A stretch of DNA of 64,000 nt from Ancylomarina salipaludis (GTDB taxonomy: Bacteria > Bacteroidota > Bacteroidia > Bacteroidales > Marinifilaceae), in NCBI RefSeq assembly GCF_004122035.1, contig NZ_SAXA01000011.1:94921-158920 (forward strand), given 5' to 3'. Position numbers and translations under genes: made by a program. The notes beneath the pieces were generated by a model. The model worked only from the letters and a program-made list of their open reading frames with translations. It made no database searches and was not told the DNA's origin. Below, piece after piece: positions 26,552-36,289 of this stretch (the stretch's first letter is position 1; each line of letters starts with the position of its first letter).

Positions 26552-27925
26552 ATGACCAGTCAAACAATCCGCTCATATTTTCAGTCTTATCAATCGCATT
26601 ACAAAGGTCTAATAAAACTGGGAGTTCCGGTAATTTTAGCTCAGTTGGGGCAGGTTACTGTTGGGGTAATCGATAATATGATGATTGGCCATGTGGGAAC
26701 ATTGGAGCTGGCTGCTGCATCATTTGCCAATACTATTTTTTGGCTAGTGATTGTTTTGGGAACTGGTTTTTCATATGCCATTACCCCCCTTGTTGGAAAG
26801 GCAAGAGGCAATTATGAGATGAATCAGGTGGGGGCCTGGTTTAAGTCGTCTATGTGGGCGGTTTTGAGCATGGGGATCTTTTTAAGTCTGGTGATTTATA
26901 TTATCAGCTTGTTTATGGATCAGATGGGGCAGGCTGCTAATGTGATTCTTCCGGCACGAACTTATTTGTGGATTATTAGTTTTTCCATAATACCCATGAT
27001 GGTTTTTATGGGCTACAAGCAATTTTGTGAGGGCTTAGCTAACACAAGAGTTGCTATGAATATTGTTTTGATAGCTAATCTGGTAAATATCATATTCAAC
27101 TATATTCTAATCAATGGAAAACTGGGTTTGCCTGCTATGGGTTTAAATGGAGCTGGTTATGGCACTTTGATTTCCAGAATTTTTATGGCTGTCAGTTTCT
27201 TTTTTGTGTTTAAAAAGGGCAAAAGTTTTAAAGCTTATGGCGAAATTATAGCAAAGGCAGAGTTTGCAATTCAAGATTTCTTTAAGATATGGAAGATGGG
27301 GGTTCCAATTGGGGCTCAGCTGGTAATGGAAGCCTCGGCTTTTATGCTGAGTACCATTATGATGGGGTGGATTAGTGTTGCCGGCTTAGCTGCTCATCAA
27401 GTCGTTTTGAGTATCTCTACGATTAGTTTTATGGTTTATTTAGGGATTGCCTCAAGTACAACAATTCGTATCTCTTCACTTTTGGGAGAAAATAAAATAG
27501 AGGAGATGCGACAGGCAGGTTGGGCAGCCATTCATCTGGTTATTCTGATGGTCATTTTTATTGGTTTAGGCTTTTTACTTCTGAGAAACCAATTACCAAC
27601 TCTATTTTCGGATGATCCTCTTGTTATTGCTTTAGCGGCACAGTTTATTGTTGTTATGCTGATTTATCAGTTGTTCGATGGTTTGCAAATTGTTTTTGGT
27701 AGCATTTTAAGAGGGATGTCTGATGTTAATATGCCAACACTTTACACCTTTATTGCTTATTTTATAGTATCTCTACCTACGGGTTATCTTTGTGCATTTA
27801 CTTTTGGATTAAAAGAAGTTGGTATTTGGTGGGGCTTACCCGTTGGATTGGGAACGGCTTCAATCTTATTTATGTTTAGGTTCATGAAATTGTCAAAGCA
27901 AAAATTGGCAGAACAGGTTTTTTAA
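26552..27925 (+). CDS. MATE family multidrug/metabolite efflux transporter
   Basis: A 457-residue inner-membrane antiporter with 12 predicted helices in two related halves. The N-terminal half has VILAQLGQVTVGVIDNMMIG (NorM-type helix 1) and GTGFSYAITPLVGKARG; the second half has the matching VPIGAQLVMEASAF and GIASSTTIRISSLLGE. This places it in the NorM/DinF branch, which exports cationic compounds with Na+ or H+ exchange. Substrate unknown. The last bases overlap the end of the convergent patatin gene by 4 nt, and there is no terminator hairpin between the two. Confidence 0.93.
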   Translation: MTSQTIRSYFQSYQSHYKGLIKLGVPVILAQLGQVTVGVIDNMMIGHVGTLELAAASFANTIFWLVIVLGTGFSYAITPLVGKARGNYEMNQVGAWFKSSMWAVLSMGIFLSLVIYIISLFMDQMGQAANVILPARTYLWIISFSIIPMMVFMGYKQFCEGLANTRVAMNIVLIANLVNIIFNYILINGKLGLPAMGLNGAGYGTLISRIFMAVSFFFVFKKGKSFKAYGEIIAKAEFAIQDFFKIWKMGVPIGAQLVMEASAFMLSTIMMGWISVAGLAAHQVVLSISTISFMVYLGIASSTTIRISSLLGENKIEEMRQAGWAAIHLVILMVIFIGLGFLLLRNQLPTLFSDDPLVIALAAQFIVVMLIYQLFDGLQIVFGSILRGMSDVNMPTLYTFIAYFIVSLPTGYLCAFTFGLKEVGIWWGLPVGLGTASILFMFRFMKLSKQKLAEQVF

Positions 27926-30123
27926 AACCAATAACCTAAATTGATAAAACCACGCACCTTTTGTTCCAGATCAGAAAGACTAAGTGTCACTTCCATTGGT
28001 CCAACCAGTGAATTATAAGAGTAGGTTAAGCCAACTCCTTTAACCCAACGTCCTTTTGTTAGCGCAGTGTTGACATTATCTACAACCTTGCCAATATTGG
28101 GTTTAAGAACAAGGTAGTTGTTCTTGAATAACTCAAATTGAATATCGGTTCGAAAAACAAAGGAATTTTTCGATGCAAGTTCCATGCGTCTTAGGCCTAC
28201 AAAAGGAACCTGAATATCGAAATAGTTGGTTTGATCAAGTCCGCCAGTATAGGTTAAGAAGACTTCCGGAATGGCTTTCCCCCATATGATACGACCATAG
28301 AATTTGGGGTAAACAGTTAGTCTTTGACTAAGGGATATTGCTTTCTGAGCTTTTAAATAGGCTACTGAAGCAGGCCGGTTGTTGCCATCAAGTGAAGACC
28401 CATTATTGGTGATAAGTTTGTATTCCCCATATAAGCTAAAGCCCCTTTTTGGGTAATAGGCTCTTTCATGAGAATCCATATTAATAAAGGAGTAATAGGT
28501 GAAGAAATAATCTTCGTCAGATTGCTCAACAAATGGAATGGAAAGTTTAGATGAAACCCGATACAATTCCATTTTTCCACCAAAGCCTATTGAGTAGGAT
28601 TCTCTGAATGTAGAGTGAATATTGGCATCCAATTTTAAGTATTTTAAATCATAGCTGGCGATTTTTTTTCCATCCTGAAACTCAAACACTTCCGAGTCGT
28701 TTAAGTCGAGTTTGAATTGATAGCCTGGTTTTAGTCCATTATCCAGATTATAAGTTGCTGTAAAACGGGGGTTTTCTGATAATTTCAAATCTAAAGAAAG
28801 GCTCGATCCATCTTGAATTTTATTTTGGAAGGTTGTATTAAGAAGAACCGATGCTTTATTGTCATCATCGTAATGCATCCCAATATTAAACCGATTGGTT
28901 CTGCGTTCTTTAACATCGATGACAAGTGTTTTTTCATTACCACCCAGAAGTTGAAAACTAATTTTATCAAAATATTTGCTGCCATAGGCACGATTAATCC
29001 CTTTCTGGATTTCTTTTATCGAAATCCAATTTCTTGTTTCCAGATTAAGTTTTCCTAAAAGAGTTGATTTTCTAACATGTTTTAAACCATTGATTTGGAT
29101 TTGATCAATAAAAAATTGACTGGAATCTGAAACGATGGGGTAATTTTGATTTTGTGTTTGGGACAGTTTGTACTTTTCGATGAGTTGTTGAAGAGTGCGA
29201 ATCTGTTCTGTGGCTTTCTTTTCACCTAAGTAAATCAGACTATCAGCTTTTTGAAAATCGGCAGTTGAATATTTTTTAATGTTTGGTTTGATATAAATAT
29301 CGCAGAGTTTTCTGTTTTTCTCAAATTCTTTTTTTGCCATCAAACTGATTGTTTGATTGATGATATCTTCTATTGAATGAAGTTCTTCTTTTTCTTTAGG
29401 CCCGGTTTGTACATCAACACCAATGACGATATCAGCTCCCATTTTGATTACCTCCTCTACCGGAAAGTTGTTCACCATACCGCCATCAGCCAATAAGCGT
29501 CCGTCAATTTCTGTAGGCGTGAAGATGGTTGGGATCGCCATACTTGCTCTTAGTGCTTGTGAAATATTTCCCTTATCAAGAACAACCGCTTCACCAGTTT
29601 CCAAATCTGTTGCAATACATACAAATGGGATAGGAAACTTTCTAAAATCAGTCTTGTTGTGAAATTCAATAGTATTTTTCTCAAATAAATTGATGATGTT
29701 TTGCCCCTGAACAATACCTGCAGGAATTCTAATACCCGTTGGTTTTATGGGAAAAGAAATCACATATCGGTCGAGGTTTATTTTGTCTTTGACATGAATG
29801 TATTTTCTTGATATTTTATCACTTAATAGAGTTTCCCAATCTTGACTTAAGACCAGCTTCTCAATTTCTGTGGCAGAATATCCCATGGCATAAAAGGCTC
29901 CAATAATACTTCCCATACTGGTTCCGGCGATATAATCTATGGGCATATTTAATTCTTCGAGCACCTTAAGAACGCCAATGTGAGCAAATCCTTTGGCACC
30001 TCCACCACTTAAGACCAAGCCAATCTTTGGACGTGCGCCTTTTTTTAAACTATCCTGCTTGTTTTGAGCAGAAAGATTCAGACTAAGTAATAGAATTAGT
30101 GAAGAAAGTAGGATTTTATGCAT
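27922..30123 (-). CDS. Patatin-like phospholipase with POTRA and outer-membrane barrel
   Basis: A 733-residue exported protein. The signal peptide (about 1-20, ending LSAQ) precedes a patatin domain (about 35-230) with the oxyanion motif SGGGAKGFAHIG, the nucleophile Ser in GTSMGS (about 70) and the catalytic Asp in ADGGMVNNFP. A linker leads to a POTRA-like domain (about 335-410, QIQINGLKHVRKSTLL) and a BamA/Omp85-type 16-strand barrel ending GFINLGYWF. The layout matches type Vd autotransporters such as PlpD, in which an Omp85-like barrel carries a phospholipase, here probably retained in the periplasm or displayed outside. Confidence 0.92.
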   Translation of the reverse strand: MHKILLSSLILLLSLNLSAQNKQDSLKKGARPKIGLVLSGGGAKGFAHIGVLKVLEELNMPIDYIAGTSMGSIIGAFYAMGYSATEIEKLVLSQDWETLLSDKISRKYIHVKDKINLDRYVISFPIKPTGIRIPAGIVQGQNIINLFEKNTIEFHNKTDFRKFPIPFVCIATDLETGEAVVLDKGNISQALRASMAIPTIFTPTEIDGRLLADGGMVNNFPVEEVIKMGADIVIGVDVQTGPKEKEELHSIEDIINQTISLMAKKEFEKNRKLCDIYIKPNIKKYSTADFQKADSLIYLGEKKATEQIRTLQQLIEKYKLSQTQNQNYPIVSDSSQFFIDQIQINGLKHVRKSTLLGKLNLETRNWISIKEIQKGINRAYGSKYFDKISFQLLGGNEKTLVIDVKERRTNRFNIGMHYDDDNKASVLLNTTFQNKIQDGSSLSLDLKLSENPRFTATYNLDNGLKPGYQFKLDLNDSEVFEFQDGKKIASYDLKYLKLDANIHSTFRESYSIGFGGKMELYRVSSKLSIPFVEQSDEDYFFTYYSFINMDSHERAYYPKRGFSLYGEYKLITNNGSSLDGNNRPASVAYLKAQKAISLSQRLTVYPKFYGRIIWGKAIPEVFLTYTGGLDQTNYFDIQVPFVGLRRMELASKNSFVFRTDIQFELFKNNYLVLKPNIGKVVDNVNTALTKGRWVKGVGLTYSYNSLVGPMEVTLSLSDLEQKVRGFINLGYWF

Positions 30124-30169
30124 TATAGGTTAATTGTTGAGTTCCTTTGTACTTTATTATATGTTGAAA

Positions 30170-32539
30170 TTAATCATTAAGTCCGATTTCCTGAGCCAGT
30201 TCGGTAATGTTTTCTTGTCCGTTTTCTCCTGTTTTTATTGTGACACGAAGTGCTCGTAATCCATAAATACCTTGTAAATCATCCAATATTAAATTTTCAA
30301 TTTTATTCTCGAAATAGCCTTTGGAAATAAGATATTCCAAATAGCGCTGGTATTCAAACATTTCATTTCCCTGAGAAAAGATAATTGCTATTTTTCCAGG
30401 TTGTGTCAGGCGTTCATTGGTTCCTTTAATAACCGCTTTGTCAATTCGTTTTTTTACAATTTCGTAGCGAATATTATAGGCCCCATCTACATCAAATTTC
30501 TTTTCATCCTGTCTGAAACGAATTGACAGTTTTTGAGAGTGAACAAGAATAAGTGCTGTTGTATCCAGAGGTATTGGTAAAGAAGCCTTTAGTTCTGCGG
30601 TTTTACGACTTATTTCACAACTGATGATAAGTTGCCATAATCTTAAGTTTTTAAGATACATGGGGTTGTAGCTTTGCTCCTTAGTTATGGATTCGCCGAT
30701 ATAGATATTGTGTTCAACGCCATCTGTTCTGTATTTCTCAAAATAATGAGGGTACATTTGTTGTGCTTTTTCTTGCTCTTTATCCAGATATTTAATGATA
30801 CAGCTATTGATCAGTGCAAGAGAATCTTCAAATCTTTTTCGGCATTTGTATACTATCCCTAAATTGGGATCAAGACTGTTTTTATAATTCGAAATAGCCT
30901 CTTTAAATTGCTGATCCTTAAAGTTTAGATGTGAAAATAAGGGGTCGACATGTTCCTGAATAAAGTTGAGAATATTGGACTCATCACCTGATGACAGGCC
31001 TTTTTCAATATTGTTGCTGTATTGCTCAATTTTATAAATAATTTGATCATATATAGGCATTTGTTTAAGGCGATATGCTTCTTCAAAGACTTTTTTTGCC
31101 AAATTAAGTTGTTCCAATAAATCGCATTGGATACTGTGATTACGTTCTTGCGATGAATTACGAATATCGATAGCGCCATACAGGGGATGCACTTCATCGA
31201 AAACAATCTGTTCCATTTTGGCGTTTTCATCGGTCACACGCTGCTGAAGCAGGTTGTGAGCAGCGTCCTCAAATCGCCACTCAACGCTTGGGTGAATGGC
31301 TGTGCATTCTTCTTTAATCGTAGCCTGTACTTTGTTTTGAAGTTCATTACTCGATCGCATTAATGCTATTGAAAAAACTGGCATCAGGTCTTTGATTGTT
31401 CTAAGCTTAGTAAATTTGATATCATAAGCATTAGGAGATCCAATCTCAAGAATTCCAATGGGTTGATCTTCAAAAATCAATGGTGTTAAAATAATATTGT
31501 TAATTCCCTTGCTAAGAATGCCTTTTTCAATTGGTCCTATATTGTTGTAATTGGACAGATCGTTGATAATTACAGGTGATTTTGTTCTTAAGGCTTTCTC
31601 GTATATAGAATTTTCATAATCACAACAGTTAAAATCAGAATTACTTAAAAGTCCATGCCAAAAATCAGTTCGGTTTTGCACGACGTTGTTTTTTATATTC
31701 AAAGCCATTAAGCCTAATCGCAATTGTGGATTGATGAAAAGAGAACGAAGATTTTGCTCAAGATTCTTAAAATTAAGAGGATTAATGATACTTGCTTTTT
31801 CTAGTAAATCGGTTTTAAGTGATGAAATAACTTCTAAGTGTGTTACATCAATGTACTTGAATTTCATAAAGCCTGAAAACTCAAACTGATTAAGGGGCAA
31901 TGTTTCAAGCCATAAATCCATGTTTAAAGGGTTGTCGATGAGCTTTTTTATATCATTATCGGATAGTTCTGTAAGTTGGCCTTTGTGTGTCACATCAATA
32001 TAGGAGGAATCCAAATCTAATTTATAATGATTAACCAAGCCATTTAATTTATTGTCCAAACGATAGCGGATAAAATAGTCTATATTGATATCCGAATAAT
32101 AATATTCTTTTAAAATGATGGAATAGGCATACATTAGCTTTGAGAAAAGCAGCATACATTGATCATCACTAAAATCATCTATCATTATTAAACTTTTGGT
32201 TTCGTCAGCCTCAAGTTCTTTGTTTAGGGTCGACTGAAAAAAAGCGTTGTCATCAAGTGGAGCTGCAGTGCCACTCATTGTCGTTTCCAACTCAAGAGGC
32301 GAATAAATAAACGACATTAGAACCCTTATTTGTTTGTCATATTTAGTAAGTTCTTTAGGAGAAATAGATTTTTTAAAAAATATGGGGTAGTCTTTAATTT
32401 GTGATAAGATGAAACGTGCTTGAGCAGAATAATCATTATCATTCTTAATTTCTTGCTCCAGTCGCTTGATTAAAGGCAAAAAATTAAGATTGCTTTTGAA
32501 AGGTATTTCTGATATGCTGAGTTTTAAATTTGGCTTCAT
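30170..32539 (-). CDS. Large GAF-domain protein of unknown function
   Basis: A 789-residue cytoplasmic protein without signal peptide or membrane helix. A GAF-like domain lies at about residues 265-400, recognisable from VIINDLSNYNNIGPIEKGIL and LTPLIFEDQPIGILEIGSPN, where the latter is the conserved GAF strand pair. The N-terminal 260 residues and C-terminal 380 are largely helical with no motif I recognise; no kinase, cyclase, GGDEF or receiver signature follows the GAF. Similar long GAF proteins are common in Bacteroidota, but their role is unknown. It starts its own transcript or precedes the patatin gene on the same strand, 46 nt upstream of it. Confidence 0.75.
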   Translation of the reverse strand: MKPNLKLSISEIPFKSNLNFLPLIKRLEQEIKNDNDYSAQARFILSQIKDYPIFFKKSISPKELTKYDKQIRVLMSFIYSPLELETTMSGTAAPLDDNAFFQSTLNKELEADETKSLIMIDDFSDDQCMLLFSKLMYAYSIILKEYYYSDINIDYFIRYRLDNKLNGLVNHYKLDLDSSYIDVTHKGQLTELSDNDIKKLIDNPLNMDLWLETLPLNQFEFSGFMKFKYIDVTHLEVISSLKTDLLEKASIINPLNFKNLEQNLRSLFINPQLRLGLMALNIKNNVVQNRTDFWHGLLSNSDFNCCDYENSIYEKALRTKSPVIINDLSNYNNIGPIEKGILSKGINNIILTPLIFEDQPIGILEIGSPNAYDIKFTKLRTIKDLMPVFSIALMRSSNELQNKVQATIKEECTAIHPSVEWRFEDAAHNLLQQRVTDENAKMEQIVFDEVHPLYGAIDIRNSSQERNHSIQCDLLEQLNLAKKVFEEAYRLKQMPIYDQIIYKIEQYSNNIEKGLSSGDESNILNFIQEHVDPLFSHLNFKDQQFKEAISNYKNSLDPNLGIVYKCRKRFEDSLALINSCIIKYLDKEQEKAQQMYPHYFEKYRTDGVEHNIYIGESITKEQSYNPMYLKNLRLWQLIISCEISRKTAELKASLPIPLDTTALILVHSQKLSIRFRQDEKKFDVDGAYNIRYEIVKKRIDKAVIKGTNERLTQPGKIAIIFSQGNEMFEYQRYLEYLISKGYFENKIENLILDDLQGIYGLRALRVTIKTGENGQENITELAQEIGLND

Positions 32540-32762
32540 GGTTTTTTCTTATCGATTGATATCTGTTTCATAAGTTAATCAATTTGATTAAAATAAAGAT
32601 GTATTGACTATGAAAGATATCAATGTAATTATGTATCGTTTGAAAGGTAAATTTACAAATAGGAATCTAAATATTGTGAATTCTTTTGTGAAAATCGGTA
32701 AAGCCATATAAAAGGACAGGGAATGGTTGTTCGAATGGGTATTAATAGATGTATTCACAATA

Positions 32763-32800
32763 AAACAAAGCTCCGGGTTGTAAAATCCGGAGCTTTGTTT
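32763..32800 (-). terminator. Terminator of the rhlE gene
   Basis: A perfect 14-bp stem, AAACAAAGCTCCGG (32763-32776) with 32787-32800, lying just past the rhlE stop on the minus strand. Confidence 0.8.
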
Positions 32801-32824
32801 GTGCTATATTATACAGGGAATTGC

Positions 32825-34084
32825 TTATTTTTTTTGCTTCTTCCTTATTTTTTTAGCCTTTGCCTTTTTATTTTCTAATTCGAAGTTTTCAGCTTCAAGC
32901 ATCAACTCTTTTAAGCTTTTTGAATAATCTTCTGAAAAATCGATAGTGGTTGAGTAATCTTCCTTTGAAATTTCCATGACTGAAATTTTCTTTCCAATAT
33001 AGTCTTCAATCTCGCTGAGCATTAATTTTTCTTCTTCGCTGCAGAAAGAAATGGCAACTCCTTTTTGGACTCCACGTCCGGTTCGCCCTATTCGGTGTAC
33101 ATAGTTTTCATCCACATCGGGCAAATCGTAATTAACAACGTAATCAACATTTGGAATATCAATGCCTCGTGCACTCACATCGGTAGCAATTAAAACTTTA
33201 ATGTTTCCAGTTTTAAAATCTTTGAGTGCAGTTAAACGATCTTTTTGCTCTTTATCACCGTGAATCGTCAGAGTCTTTATATTGACTCTTTCCATAGCCT
33301 TACTAACTCTTTCTGCCCGAACTTTAGTTCTGACAAAAACCAGAATTTTACTTTCAGCATTGTCTTTGATGAAACGTTCAAGGAAGAAACGTTTATCATC
33401 CATTTTAATAAACCCAACTGTGTGTTCCACATTTTTTGATATGGGATCTTTGGGTGAAATCTGAATTCGAATGGCTTTGGTAACCAGTGAGTAGGCTAAT
33501 TTTTTAATGCGAGGACTAATGGTTGCCGAAAAGAACAAGGTTTGTCTCTTTTTAGGTAAATATTTAATCAGATCCTGAATATCCTTAATAAACCCAAGAT
33601 CAAGCATATGATCAGCTTCATCAAGAATCAGGGTTTCGACATCGTAAAGATGAATGTAGCCTTGGTTTACAAGATCGAACATTCGCCCCGGAGTAGTCAC
33701 CAGTATGTCGATACCTTCCTGTAACTTGGCTATCTGTGGTCCTTGTTCTACACCTCCAAAGACACAAAAAGTAGTCACTTTTGTTTTTTTACCAATTTCC
33801 TGAAAAACTTCTGTGATTTGTATTGCAAGTTCACGGGTTGGTACCATCACAACAGCTTTGATGCCTTCAGATTTTTTGTTTTTTTTGTTTCGGTGTAGCT
33901 TATCGATAACTGGAATAGCAAAAGCCGCAGTTTTACCCGTACCCGTTTGTGCAATGGCTAAAACATCTTCTCCTTTCATAATTGGAGGAATTGCTTTGAA
34001 TTGTATGTCTGTAGGGCGTTTGAATCCTAAATTCTCGAGGTTGTTTTTAACCTCCGGGCTAAAGCTATATTGATTGAATCTCAT
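32825..34084 (-). CDS. rhlE: DEAD-box RNA helicase, RhlE type
   Basis: A 419-residue ATP-dependent RNA helicase. All core motifs are visible: Q motif (GFKRPTDIQFKAIP), I (AQTGTGKTAAF), Ia (PTRELAIQ), II (DEAD), III (SAT), IV (ILVFVRTK), V (ATDVSARGIDIP) and VI (HRIGRTGR). The short Lys-rich tail (ENKKAKAKKIRKKQKK) is typical of the RhlE group and probably binds RNA. Such enzymes act in ribosome assembly and RNA turnover, often at low temperature. Monocistronic; a TATCTTTG box (34143-34150, minus strand) lies about 60 nt upstream. Confidence 0.92.
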   Translation of the reverse strand: MRFNQYSFSPEVKNNLENLGFKRPTDIQFKAIPPIMKGEDVLAIAQTGTGKTAAFAIPVIDKLHRNKKNKKSEGIKAVVMVPTRELAIQITEVFQEIGKKTKVTTFCVFGGVEQGPQIAKLQEGIDILVTTPGRMFDLVNQGYIHLYDVETLILDEADHMLDLGFIKDIQDLIKYLPKKRQTLFFSATISPRIKKLAYSLVTKAIRIQISPKDPISKNVEHTVGFIKMDDKRFFLERFIKDNAESKILVFVRTKVRAERVSKAMERVNIKTLTIHGDKEQKDRLTALKDFKTGNIKVLIATDVSARGIDIPNVDYVVNYDLPDVDENYVHRIGRTGRGVQKGVAISFCSEEEKLMLSEIEDYIGKKISVMEISKEDYSTTIDFSEDYSKSLKELMLEAENFELENKKAKAKKIRKKQKK

Positions 34085-34142
34085 TGATGTGTTCTGAATT
34101 TTTCTTAAAAATAGCGAGAGTTGCTATTTGCTTTTGATGTGA

Positions 34143-34150
34143 CAAAGATA
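34143..34150 (-). promoter_or_regulatory. Candidate -7 box of rhlE
   Basis: On the minus strand this reads TATCTTTG, an exact TAnnTTTG match. It would give a 5' leader of about 50 nt. No clear -33 box. Confidence 0.4.
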
Positions 34151-34188
34151 CAAGAATCTTTTGATGTATGGCTTGCTTCTTTTTTTGA

Positions 34189-34611
34189 TTAATTATCGGT
34201 TGCTTTTTTTTCGATCAAACAATAGGCATCATCAATCCAGATTTTAATCTGATCGTCGAATTCAGAAAGATCTCCCAATGCAACTCGATGTAATACCCGG
34301 TTTTTAGAGATTCGTTGGCACATAAAAATGGGGAAGAAGTTGTCTTCGCGTTCTAATTGAAATTCAAGTTCCAAACGGTCACGTTTTGTATATATTGATA
34401 GAAATGTAGCGTGGGTATTTAGCTGTACACAAGTTTTAAGGTAGGTAATGTTGATGTTTTCATATGTGTTAAGATGGGACAGAAGGGCTTCAAAGATATG
34501 CTGTATATTGCCATTCATTTTTGTCATATGATATGCCTTATCGCTGATAAAGCACGAATGATATTGGTTTTTGCTTTTAAAGATTCGTCTACAGGTCGGA
34601 CAGGTCCACAT
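34189..34611 (-). CDS. DUF5655-like protein with N-terminal zinc ribbon
   Basis: A 140-residue protein. The N terminus MWTCPTCRRIFKSKNQYHSC shows Cys4-x-x-Cys7 with later His and Cys18-19, a probable zinc-binding element. The remaining part has a short alpha/beta domain with the DUF5655-type pattern (VQLNTHATFLSIYTKRDRLE, ISKNRVLHRVAL, DDQIKIWIDDAYCL). Function unknown. It starts only 19 nt after the STN-bearing protein gene ends on the same strand, so it is probably the last gene of the sigma-fecR-STN transcript, although DUF5655 genes usually occur alone. Confidence 0.7.
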   Translation of the reverse strand: MWTCPTCRRIFKSKNQYHSCFISDKAYHMTKMNGNIQHIFEALLSHLNTYENINITYLKTCVQLNTHATFLSIYTKRDRLELEFQLEREDNFFPIFMCQRISKNRVLHRVALGDLSEFDDQIKIWIDDAYCLIEKKATDN

Positions 34612-34630
34612 TGATAATACAGATCAGTAA

Positions 34631-36202
34631 TTAATCATCTTTTTTAGCTACTTGTTGCATATTGGCATTAATTCTTTCCAAAGCATGCTGAATGCTTTCT
34701 TCAGGTTCAATATAATTTTGACTGCCCCAAAATTCTGAATCATATGGCAATCTGGATTTAGACAGAACTGTATTAGGGCGTAAACGTTCTTTGTATTTGA
34801 ATCGTTCGACATTATTTGTATCTACTTGTGTAATTGCCATTTCGAAGCAGGTTTCAAAGGTTTTTGAGAAGAAATTACGTTTGTGTCGAACTTTAAATTT
34901 GAGGTTTCCTTTTGTATGATTCAAGTAGTATTTCCCATTAATATTTTTGTATGAAACATCATATTCAATTTTGAGAGGTCGCACTTTGGTTTTGGATGAT
35001 TTTTGCGCAATAAAATGATTTTTAGTTTCATTAATTCGCTTTAGTGGGTATGAAAATTCGGCTCTGATAATGGCTAAACTGCGCGTGTCGATATATAGTG
35101 TTCCCTGCATTAACAGTTCACTGAGATCAGGTTTGGGCTGGAACTGAATAATATAAACAGGGTGGTTGTTGAACGAACTAATACCATCCATTTGAAAGTA
35201 ATAAAAGCTTAAATTTTCCAGATTCAGAAAATCAATTTTATTTTTAACGATATCGAGTTGTAGACAACCTTCAACTCCACCTTTTAAACGTAATGATACT
35301 GTATCTAATCGGCTGGAATCATAAATTTTTCTCGATTGGAAAATCTTTGCCATATCAATTCTGTTGTATGATTGATAGGATGATTTATAAATATCGAGAA
35401 TGGATTCCAGATAAATCATGTAGTTTTTATTTTTACTTACAGATTCTCTGTAAAAGGCCGTTAAAAGGCTTGGATGCTCGGGGTAGTTTTTACTGAAATT
35501 ATTGATGACAGATTTTAGTAAGGCCAACGGATCGGTATTCCTAATAATGACTTCCTGCAAAGAAATATAATCTTCTTCAAGTTCAATCCTAATATCATCT
35601 GTTGATAATTGAGCTAAAGGAATTTCAGTGTTTTTTAAACCGATAAAGGAAATGACGAGGGTATCGTTAAAATGCTCGGCCTGTATGTTTAGTAGAAATT
35701 CACCATCTACATTACTAATTGTACCAATTGTTTTGCCACGTATGCCAATACTTGCATAGGCTAAGGCTTTTTTGTTTCTTTTATCCAGAATCCGACCTGA
35801 AATCTTTTTTGTGTTTAATTGGGGTTTTAAAATTTTCCGGGTAATATTCTCTCGTAAGCTTGTCGGAACAATGATGATTTGTTTATTTATTAGTTGAAAA
35901 TTTAATGTGGTATCAGGAATGATTTGTCTTAAAACAAGCTTGAGCATTTCGTTTTTAGCAACAAGATTCACGCGTGGTTTTCCGATTAGAATGCTGGCAT
36001 CGTAGGTGAAATAGGTATTGGTTTTCTTAGCGATGGAATCTAATGCATTCTCTAAACTAAGATTTTTTAGATCGATCGATATTCTTTGATTGAGTCCATT
36101 GTTCTGACTTAAGCTAACCCCACTAATCATTAAGAGACAAAAGAGAAGGAATAGCGTTTTTGTCTGTATTTTAATAATTATATGGGTGATTGGCTTAAGC
36201 AT
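34631..36202 (-). CDS. STN + carboxypeptidase-regulatory-like envelope protein without TonB barrel
   Basis: A 523-residue exported protein. The signal segment (about 10-33) ends SLSQ. An STN domain follows (about 38-112, RISIDLKNLSLENALDSIAK), the fold that in TonB-dependent transducers contacts the anti-sigma factor. Next is a CarboxypepD_reg-like beta-sandwich (about 130-215, ISGRILDKRNKKALAYASI) and a C-terminal domain of about 300 residues with FYRESVSKNKNYMIYLES and FWGSQNYIEPEESIQHAL, shared with the protein at 38066-39370. There is no plug or 22-strand barrel. It lies 87 nt downstream of fecR, where a SusC-like receptor is normally found, so it may be the transducer of this sigma system. 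Confidence 0.82.
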   Translation of the reverse strand: MLKPITHIIIKIQTKTLFLLFCLLMISGVSLSQNNGLNQRISIDLKNLSLENALDSIAKKTNTYFTYDASILIGKPRVNLVAKNEMLKLVLRQIIPDTTLNFQLINKQIIIVPTSLRENITRKILKPQLNTKKISGRILDKRNKKALAYASIGIRGKTIGTISNVDGEFLLNIQAEHFNDTLVISFIGLKNTEIPLAQLSTDDIRIELEEDYISLQEVIIRNTDPLALLKSVINNFSKNYPEHPSLLTAFYRESVSKNKNYMIYLESILDIYKSSYQSYNRIDMAKIFQSRKIYDSSRLDTVSLRLKGGVEGCLQLDIVKNKIDFLNLENLSFYYFQMDGISSFNNHPVYIIQFQPKPDLSELLMQGTLYIDTRSLAIIRAEFSYPLKRINETKNHFIAQKSSKTKVRPLKIEYDVSYKNINGKYYLNHTKGNLKFKVRHKRNFFSKTFETCFEMAITQVDTNNVERFKYKERLRPNTVLSKSRLPYDSEFWGSQNYIEPEESIQHALERINANMQQVAKKDD

Positions 36203-36289
36203 GTGTTCGTTTTTAATAAGAGGGTAGATGCGTTTTTTTTTTAACCGGATTAAAATAATCCAGAGGCAGACAATTAATTAAAAGTGAGT

